From positions 1 to 5,282 of the forward strand of contig CALFEW010000032.1 in the NCBI GenBank assembly GCA_937958365.1: a DNA stretch of 5,282 nucleotides, read 5' to 3'. Every line of letters begins with the position of its first letter. Position 1 is the stretch's first letter. The stretch is from an uncultured Chloroflexota bacterium (GTDB lineage: Bacteria > Chloroflexota > Anaerolineae > Promineifilales > Promineifilaceae). The position numbers and the translations under genes were made by a program. The notes under the pieces were generated by a model. It was not told the origin of the DNA and did not search any database. It worked only from the letters and a program-made list of their open reading frames with translations. Below are positions 1 to 5,282 of this stretch, piece by piece.

Positions 1-3000
1 GTGATGCCGGTGATGTCCACGAGGAGACGGCCGTTTTCGTCAAACAACTGCACGTCGCCTTTCACTGTTTTGGCCGAATCGGTGGGGGTGGCGACGGCGT
101 AACTGTAAAAATGGTGCGGCAAACGGCCGTACACCCGACACTGGCCGATACCCACCGGCACGTAGGTCTGGCCGTCATCGGGCAGCGCGACGGCCAGCAA
201 TTGCAGCCCGGCGTCTAGCAAGGCGGGATGCAAATGGTAATCATCGGTCGCGGCGGCCAGCGCCGGTGGCCTGGTGATTTCACCGAGCGCCTGATTTTCG
301 CCTTGCCAGAGCCGCGTCACGCCCCGGAACATGGGGCCAAATTCGATGCCGCGCTGCCGCAGCCGCGCATAATTTTCCGTGGTGGATTGTTCGTTCGGGC
401 ACTGGGAGTGGAACGCTGCCAGGGAAATGGGGTCGGGAACGGCCGTAGCCTCACCGCCAATCTGTAGCTGCCCTTCTGCGTGCAACAACCACTCGTCGGC
501 GGCGGCAGCGAAGCTAAAGATGCGGCAGGTGGCCGCGCCATCCTGCGGCGGCGAGATCACAATCTGCACCTGGCGCGGCTCGTCGGTGAGGGGCAGGCCG
601 CGCTGAATGAGGAAGTGGGCAACGGCCGTGACCGGCTGCCCCAACGCCGCCTCCCCGGCCGCCAGAGCCATCTCCACGTAAGCCGTGGCCGGCAGCAAAA
701 CCTGCCCCTGGATGATGTGGTCGGCGACAAAAGGCAGGCTGTCGGCGCTGATCGCCAGCTCGAACACCACGTCCTTGAGCAGCGGCGAACGCAGGCGCTG
801 ACCGGGCAGGGAACGGCCGTCTGCCGGTAAATGCCGTGACTGGTTCCCCGCCTTAAACCAGTACGACTGACGTTGGAACGGATATGTGGGCAGCGCCACG
901 CGCCGGTGCGGGGGCGACTGCGCCACGCCTTCCCAGTGAACCGCCGCGCCCTGACCGTACAACACGGCCAGCGCGCCCAATAGATTTTGCCAGTCGTCTT
1001 TGTTTTGGCGCAGCGAGGGCAGCCAGAAATGGTCGCCATCCAGCAAGCAGCGCTTGCCCATGCCCGACAACGTGGGATTGGGACCAATTTCCAGGAACCG
1101 CTTGTAATTTTGTTGATCCAGCCATTGGATGCTTTCGGCGAAGCGCACGGCCGTGCGCACGTGGCGACGCCAGTAACCGGGCGTTGTGGCTTCGTCGCCG
1201 GTGAGCAGCCTGCCGGTGACGTTGGAGATGAGGGGCAGGCGTGGTTTATGGTAGGTCACTGTCGCCGCCACCCGCTCAAATTCGTCCAGGATCGGGTCCA
1301 TCAAGGGTGAATGAAAAGCGTGCGAGACGGCCAGGGACCGGCACGTGATGCCTTTGTTCTGGAGCGCTGCTTGAATGGCGGCAACGGCCGTTGCCGTCCC
1401 GGAAATCACGATGTTTGTGGGGCCGTTCAGGGCGGCAATGTCTACCTGTTCTGCATACCCGGCGACCGCTTCGCGCACCACGGCTTCGTCCGCAAAAACG
1501 GACACCATCGCGCCATTTTGCGGCAGATTGCCCATCAGTCGGCCGCGCGCGGCGATAAGCTTCAGGCCATCTTCCAGGCTAAACACCCCGGCCAGGCAGG
1601 CGGCCACGTATTCGCCCACGCTGTGCCCCATCACCACGGCCGGTTCGATGCCCCAACTGCGCCACACCTGCGCCAAAGCATACTCGATGGCAAAAAGGGC
1701 CGGTTGTGTGTAGGTGGTGTCGTCAATCAGGCCGTCCGGCTGACCGGCTGAAGCGCCCGGTGAAAGGTCGGGGTAGAGGACATCAAGCAGCGGGACATCC
1801 AGATAGGGGGTTAACAAGTCATGGCATTGTTGCAGCGCTGCGCGAAAGACCGGTTCGGTCTCGTAAAGCTGGCGGCCCATGTGAACATATTGCGCCCCCT
1901 GGCCGGTAAAAAGAAAGGCGATGCGTGAACGCGCCGCAGGGTTGACGACATCGCTTTGGATCAGCCCTGGCGGCAGGTCGCCAGCGGCGAAATCGGCCAG
2001 TTTTTGTCGCAGCGTTTCGACGGAATCGGCGACCACCGCCAGCCGGTGGTGGAAATGAGTGCGCCCGGCATTGGCCGTGAAGCAAACATCGTCCAGGGCA
2101 ACAGCCGGATGTGCGGCCAGATGGCTGGCATACCGCACGGCCAGTTGGCGCAGCGCTTCTGGATGTCTGGCGGAAAGGGTCAGGAGTTGATACGGCCGTT
2201 GCGTCTGTCTGGGCGTGGCTGCGTCCGGCGCGGCCTCCAAAATGACGTGGGCATTCGTACCGCTGAAACCAAAAGAGCTGACGCCGGCCAGGAAACGGCC
2301 GTTGCGCTCCGGCCATTTTACCGACGTTGTCGGCACTTCGATGGGAGCCAGATCCCAGGGTATCAAAGGGCTGGGTTGGTGAAAATGCAGGTTCGGCGGA
2401 ATCTCGCGCTTTTGCAGAGACAACACCGCCTTGATCAATCCGGCCACGCCCGACGCCGATTCCAGATGGCCCAAATTGGTCTTGGCCGACCCGACAAAAA
2501 GCGGCTGATCGGGCGAACGTCCCTTGCCGATGGTTTTGCTAATGGCCTCAATCTCAATGGGGTCGCCCAACGACGTGCCGGTCCCGTGCGCTTCGACGTA
2601 ACCGATTTCGCCCGGTTCGACGCGGGCGTTGGCCAGCGCCTCGCGGATGACCGCTTCCTGCGCCAGCCCGTTCGGAACCGACAGGCCACCGCTGGCGCCG
2701 TCTTGATTGACAGCCGAACCACGGATGACGGCCAGCACATTGTCGCCGTTTTTCAAGGCATCGGACAACCGTTTGAGGACGACGACGCCGCAGCCCTCGC
2801 TGCGCACCATGCCATCGGCTGACGCATCGAAGGTTTTGCAACGGCCGTCGGCCGACATCATGCCCCATTTGGAGAAGGAAATATAGGTGTCGGGAATCAG
2901 CAGCGCATTGACGCCCCCGGCCAGAGTCATATCACATTCTCTGGTGCGCAGGCTCTGGCAGGCCAGATGAATGGCGACAAGCGAAGAGGAACAGGCTGTG

Positions 3001-3611
3001 TCCAGCGCGATGCTTGGCCCTTGCAAGCCCAACAGGTAAGAAACACGCCCCGCCGCCACGTTAGACACGCTGCCCGACGTGTGATAGCCGCTAATGTCCC
3101 GCTTGTCGATCAACTGGCTTTCCAACTGCATATATTCGCTGATGGTGATGCCGACAAACACGCCGGTACGGCTGCCTTTGAGTTTGTCCGGGGCCTGCCC
3201 GGCTCGTTCCAACGCTTCCCAGGCAACCTCCAGAAAAATGCGGTGCTGCGGATCCATGGCGGCGACTTCGCGGGGGGCAATACCGAAAAAATGAGGGTCG
3301 AATTGGTCAATTTGGTCCAGAAATCCGCCCCAACGTGTATAAGTTTTCCCCGGCGTTTCTTTGTCAGCGTCAAAATAATCGGCGACGCGCCAGCGATCCG
3401 GCGGGATTTCGCCGACGGCATCTATGCCGTTCTGTAACAATTGCCAGTAACTCTCCGGGCCGTCTATGCCGCCAGGAAAGCGGCAGCCGACGCCGACGAC
3501 GGCAATGGGTTCGTGGTGTTGATTTTCCAGTTCATCCAGGCGCAGGCGCATTTTCTGCATGGCCTCTATAGCCTGTTTAAGGCGCTTTTGGTACTCTATT
3601 TCGGTGGTCAT
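1..3611 (-). CDS. Modular type I polyketide synthase, N-terminal part (docking coiled coil-KS-AT-DH); 3' end outside window
   Basis: This chain-extending PKS starts at ATG 3611 and stays open for 1203 codons to the window edge, with no frameshift seen. Residues about 4-32 form a charged coiled coil (KRLKQAIEAMQKMRLRLDEL) typical of PKS N-terminal docking segments. KS (about 34-460) begins EPIAVVG and has Cys207 in DTACSSSL, His342 in EAHGTGT and His382 in NLGHLE, a complete condensing triad with normal spacing. The active-site Cys marks an extending KS, not a KSQ loading domain. AT (about 565-860) begins FLFTGQGAQ and has Ser664 in GHSVGE, Arg689 and His767 in HAFH; GHSVGE with HAFH are malonyl-CoA-type motifs. 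The linker motif YPFQRQSYW (910-918) closes the AT. DH (from about 935) has His965 in HIIQGQVLLP (HxxxGxxxxP) and Asp1133 and Gln1137 in DAGLQ (DxxxQ), so both catalytic residues are present. The window ends close to the DH end; a KR and an ACP are expected further on. It follows the upstream PKS by 19 bp, probably in one operon. The domain calls are secure; the product is unknown. Confidence 0.97.
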   Translation of the reverse strand, partial: MTTEIEYQKRLKQAIEAMQKMRLRLDELENQHHEPIAVVGVGCRFPGGIDGPESYWQLLQNGIDAVGEIPPDRWRVADYFDADKETPGKTYTRWGGFLDQIDQFDPHFFGIAPREVAAMDPQHRIFLEVAWEALERAGQAPDKLKGSRTGVFVGITISEYMQLESQLIDKRDISGYHTSGSVSNVAAGRVSYLLGLQGPSIALDTACSSSLVAIHLACQSLRTRECDMTLAGGVNALLIPDTYISFSKWGMMSADGRCKTFDASADGMVRSEGCGVVVLKRLSDALKNGDNVLAVIRGSAVNQDGASGGLSVPNGLAQEAVIREALANARVEPGEIGYVEAHGTGTSLGDPIEIEAISKTIGKGRSPDQPLFVGSAKTNLGHLESASGVAGLIKAVLSLQKREIPPNLHFHQPSPLIPWDLAPIEVPTTSVKWPERNGRFLAGVSSFGFSGTNAHVILEAAPDAATPRQTQRPYQLLTLSARHPEALRQLAVRYASHLAAHPAVALDDVCFTANAGRTHFHHRLAVVADSVETLRQKLADFAAGDLPPGLIQSDVVNPAARSRIAFLFTGQGAQYVHMGRQLYETEPVFRAALQQCHDLLTPYLDVPLLDVLYPDLSPGASAGQPDGLIDDTTYTQPALFAIEYALAQVWRSWGIEPAVVMGHSVGEYVAACLAGVFSLEDGLKLIAARGRLMGNLPQNGAMVSVFADEAVVREAVAGYAEQVDIAALNGPTNIVISGTATAVAAIQAALQNKGITCRSLAVSHAFHSPLMDPILDEFERVAATVTYHKPRLPLISNVTGRLLTGDEATTPGYWRRHVRTAVRFAESIQWLDQQNYKRFLEIGPNPTLSGMGKRCLLDGDHFWLPSLRQNKDDWQNLLGALAVLYGQGAAVHWEGVAQSPPHRRVALPTYPFQRQSYWFKAGNQSRHLPADGRSLPGQRLRSPLLKDVVFELAISADSLPFVADHIIQGQVLLPATAYVEMALAAGEAALGQPVTAVAHFLIQRGLPLTDEPRQVQIVISPPQDGAATCRIFSFAAAADEWLLHAEGQLQIGGEATAVPDPISLAAFHSQCPNEQSTTENYARLRQRGIEFGPMFRGVTRLWQGENQALGEITRPPALAAATDDYHLHPALLDAGLQLLAVALPDDGQTYVPVGIGQCRVYGRLPHHFYSYAVATPTDSAKTVKGDVQLFDENGRLLVDITGI
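1143..1158. repeat. 16-bp perfect palindrome centred on an ACGGCCGT copy
   Basis: GCGCACGGCCGTGCGC is perfectly self-complementary. It sits in the AT-coding region and encodes RTAVR on the minus strand, where many PKS ATs have a Pro-Val before the conserved Arg-Phe. No regulatory role is evident. Confidence 0.8.
1379..1396. repeat. 18-bp perfect palindrome centred on an ACGGCCGT copy
   Basis: CGGCAACGGCCGTTGCCG is perfectly self-complementary and is the longest extension of the iterated palindrome in this window. It lies inside the AT-coding region and encodes part of the stretch TATAVAA. It could form a short hairpin in mRNA or in single-stranded DNA, but no terminator-like T run follows, so it is not called a terminator. 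Confidence 0.8.
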
Positions 3612-3630
3612 TGGCTGTCTCTGCTGCACA
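3612..3630 (-). promoter_or_regulatory. Short intergenic gap with weak ribosome binding site for the downstream PKS
   Basis: The 19 bases between TAA (3633-3631) and ATG (3611-3609), read on the minus strand, contain the purine-rich run GCAGAGACAG just upstream of the ATG. This is only a weak Shine-Dalgarno match. The gap has no room for a promoter or terminator, so the two genes are most likely co-transcribed, with translation of the second perhaps helped by ribosomes finishing the first. The ATG at 3611 is favoured as the start because the docking coiled coil begins directly after it. Confidence 0.5.
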
Positions 3631-5282
3631 TTAATTTTTCAGTAAATCGTCAATTTGACCCATCTCGTTATCAAATAAGGCCAACAAATCATCCGGTATC
3701 GCCGTGTCTAATTCGGCCGTTTCCGGTTCTGTTTTCGGCGATAGGGAAGCCGCATCCGAAGGCTTGTTAAGCGGCAATACGTCGTCGGCCAGATAAGCGA
3801 CCAACGCCGCAACCGAAGGGTAATTAAAAATAAGGGTCGCCGGCAGTGAGTGACCCGTCGCTTTTTCCAATCGGTTGCGCAGTTCCACGGCCATCAACGA
3901 ATCCATGCCGGAGTCAAACAAGCCTTGCTGCATGTTCAGTTGTTGTTGATTGTCGTAGCCCATTACGGCCGTTACCTGCCCATAGACGTAAGCCAGCAAC
4001 ACGTCGTACCGCTCGTGGGGTTCGGCCTGGTCCAGGGCTTCGCGCAAAACAGGCAATGATTTGCCGGCTGGCGTTGGGGCGATTGGGGCGCTGACGTGGG
4101 CGAAGAACGGCCGTTTCCGCCGCGCCTCATACGCCGGTTTCAACCGCGCCCAATCCACGTCGGCCACCACAGACTGCGCTGTACCCACACCGAGAAGCCG
4201 TTCCATCACGTCCAGGGCCAGGTCCACAGGCATGGGACGCAAACCAAATCCGGCAATCGCCTCTTGCTCTGCCTGCGAGGCAACGCGCATCTCCTCCCAG
4301 GTTCCCCAATTGATGCTCAGCGCCGGCAGCCCTTGCGCCTGCCGCAAATGGGCTAACGCATCCAGAAAAGCATTGGCGGCTGCATAATGGGCCATTGCAC
4401 TCACGCCCCATACGGCCGTCGTGGAGGAAAACAGGACAAAGTGATCCAGGTTCATCTCCTGGGTCAGTTGGTGCAGCAGCCAGCTTCCCGTTACTTTGGC
4501 GCGGAACATGGATTGCAAATCACCCGGCTGCATCTCGGCTAGCGGGACAAAATCAATGGCCGCCGCCAGGTGGAAGACGCTCCGCAGAGCGGGCAGGTCG
4601 CCGCCAAAGCGTTGGAAAAGCGCTTTCATGGCCTGTTCGTCAGACACATCCAGGGCAACGGCCGTGACCTCCGCCCCCATCGCCTCTATCTGCCGCACCG
4701 CGGCCACACGCCGGGCCATCTCGCTGCCCGATTCAAGGGCGTTCCATTCCTGTCGCGGCGGCAGGCCGCTGCGGCTGGTAAGTACCAGATGGCCCACGCC
4801 GCGTTCCGCGAGCCATTGCGCCAGCTTCAGTCCCAGCCCGCCCAACCCGCCGGTGATGAGATAAGCGCCCTGGCCCCACTGCGTGGGCGTCGCTGCCAAT
4901 GGGTTGGCGCGGCGCAAGCGGGCGACCATTCGCTCATCGCCGCGCCAGGCGATCTGATCCTCGTCACCGACGTAGGCCAGTTCGGTCAGGATGCGCATCA
5001 CCGATGAGTCATGGTCCAGGTCTATCAGGCCGCCCCATAGGTGCGGCTGCTCCAGCGCCAGCACCCGGCCAAAGCCCCACAAGGCGGCCTGAACCGCGTC
5101 CGGCGCTTCGCCAGCAATGGATTGGGCCTGCCGGGTAATCATTCGGAGCCGCCCGCCAGGGTGGTCTTGCATAGCCTGGGCCAGATGGAGCGCGCCGGCC
5201 ACCAACCGCACCGGATCGCGCTGAAGGCCGACGGCATCCAGCACCCACAGGTAAATGATCTGGTGGAACGGCCGTTTCCCAT
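3631..5282 (-). CDS. Modular type I polyketide synthase, C-terminal part (KR-ACP-docking helix); 5' end outside window
   Basis: This is the end of a multidomain PKS, 549 visible residues (numbered from the first whole codon at 5280), stopping at TAA 3633-3631. The frame is open to the window edge, so the GTG at 5244 is an internal Val, not a start. Residues 1 to about 125 are the KR structural subdomain (LWVLDAVGL near the start, then ALWGFGRVLALEQP). It runs straight into the catalytic KR with NADPH loop TGGLGGLG (143-150, bases 4854-4831), so no enoylreductase is inserted. The KR catalytic set is complete: Lys262 in FRAKVTGS, Ser286 in LFSSTT, Tyr299 and Asn303 in HYAAANAF. It should reduce the beta-ketoacyl chain to a hydroxyl. 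The ACP (about 420-499) carries the phosphopantetheine Ser461 in DSGMDSLMAVEL (codon 3900-3898). A roughly 30-residue Pro/Glu-rich linker and an acidic amphipathic helix (about 528-549, ending IDDLLKN) follow, probably a docking element. KS, AT and any DH lie beyond the window. The domain call is very secure; the product is unknown. Confidence 0.96.
   Translation of the reverse strand, partial: GKRPFHQIIYLWVLDAVGLQRDPVRLVAGALHLAQAMQDHPGGRLRMITRQAQSIAGEAPDAVQAALWGFGRVLALEQPHLWGGLIDLDHDSSVMRILTELAYVGDEDQIAWRGDERMVARLRRANPLAATPTQWGQGAYLITGGLGGLGLKLAQWLAERGVGHLVLTSRSGLPPRQEWNALESGSEMARRVAAVRQIEAMGAEVTAVALDVSDEQAMKALFQRFGGDLPALRSVFHLAAAIDFVPLAEMQPGDLQSMFRAKVTGSWLLHQLTQEMNLDHFVLFSSTTAVWGVSAMAHYAAANAFLDALAHLRQAQGLPALSINWGTWEEMRVASQAEQEAIAGFGLRPMPVDLALDVMERLLGVGTAQSVVADVDWARLKPAYEARRKRPFFAHVSAPIAPTPAGKSLPVLREALDQAEPHERYDVLLAYVYGQVTAVMGYDNQQQLNMQQGLFDSGMDSLMAVELRNRLEKATGHSLPATLIFNYPSVAALVAYLADDVLPLNKPSDAASLSPKTEPETAELDTAIPDDLLALFDNEMGQIDDLLKN

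Larger units (their letters stand above)
27..5275. repeat. Dispersed iterated palindrome ACGGCCGT, 15 copies
   Basis: Exact 8-bp palindromes ACGGCCGT start at 27, 123, 439, 622, 813, 1147, 1384, 2192, 2295, 2841, 3965, 4107, 4412, 4658 and 5268. All are inside the two PKS genes. From an assumed GC content near 60%, roughly 0.2 copies would be expected in 5.3 kb. Ten of the 15 have an A immediately before on the plus strand. On the coding strand, seven are read as Thr-Ala-Val, five as Asn/Asp/Tyr-Gly-Arg and three as Gln/Lys-Arg-Pro. One near miss, TCGGCCGT, lies at 3713. The function is unknown. A genome-wide iterated palindrome like cyanobacterial HIP1, or a site linked to DNA methylation, is possible. 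Confidence 0.85.

Noticed and set aside
557..1087. 176-codon minus-strand open frame
   Set aside because: It is out of frame with the AT/DH sequence, which is continuous and motif-bearing through this stretch; the Arg/Trp-rich composition is typical of a shadow.
1819..2316. 165-codon minus-strand open frame
   Set aside because: It is a shifted frame inside the PKS gene; the true frame there reads the KS end, the linker and the AT start with conserved motifs.
189..2725. ACGGCCAG copies as a second repeat family
   Set aside because: All copies encode Leu-Ala-Val in one frame, so common codons explain them.
1956..2822. 288-codon open frame on the plus strand
   Set aside because: It lies wholly opposite the KS/AT coding region, has no recognisable domain, and is a by-product of GC-rich codons on the other strand.
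3612..3630. Promoter or terminator between the two PKS genes
   Set aside because: Only 19 bases are available; there is no hairpin with a T run and no paired -35/-10 boxes.
2849..3964. 1.1-kb gap free of the iterated palindrome, covering the gene junction and the KS active-site half
   Set aside because: With only 15 copies a gap of this size is compatible with random spacing, and the conserved KS leaves few permissive positions.
5242..5244. GTG as a start for the upstream PKS
   Set aside because: The frame continues upstream with KR structural subdomain sequence (KRPFHQIIYLW), so this is an internal Val in a gene cut by the window edge.

Overview
This window is an internal piece of a modular type I polyketide synthase (PKS) locus. 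Everything is read from the minus strand. Two large genes lie head to tail and both run off the window. The upstream gene (3631..5282, 5' end missing) ends with a ketoreductase (KR) and an acyl carrier protein (ACP). After a 19-bp gap, the downstream gene (1..3611, 3' end missing) begins with a short coiled coil, followed by ketosynthase (KS), acyltransferase (AT) and dehydratase (DH) domains. Every catalytic residue I could locate in these five domains is present. I see no RNA gene, CRISPR array, mobile element or terminator, and no stretch over 300 bases lacks a gene.

How the genes work together (inference from domain order): the upstream protein reduces the beta-keto group of its chain and holds the product on its C-terminal ACP. 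A C-terminal helix of that protein probably docks on the N-terminal coiled coil of the downstream protein, whose KS takes over the chain. Its AT carries malonyl-type motifs, so the next extension is probably with malonyl-CoA. Its DH implies that a KR and an ACP follow beyond base 1. The final product cannot be inferred from this fragment.

Organism: GC-rich bacterial DNA. The domain style (coiled-coil start directly before the KS, AT with HAFH motif, DH and KR wording) recalls PKSs of Cyanobacteria, Chloroflexota and Myxococcota. I cannot place it more closely. The cyanobacterial repeat HIP1 (GCGATCGC) was not seen.

The most unusual signal is not a gene. The 8-bp palindrome ACGGCCGT occurs 15 times in 5.3 kb, about once per 350 bp, where base composition predicts well under one. 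It falls in all three reading frames of the two genes (Thr-Ala-Val, x-Gly-Arg or Arg-Pro), so it looks maintained as DNA rather than as protein sequence. It resembles in kind the highly iterated palindromes of cyanobacteria, but with a different sequence.
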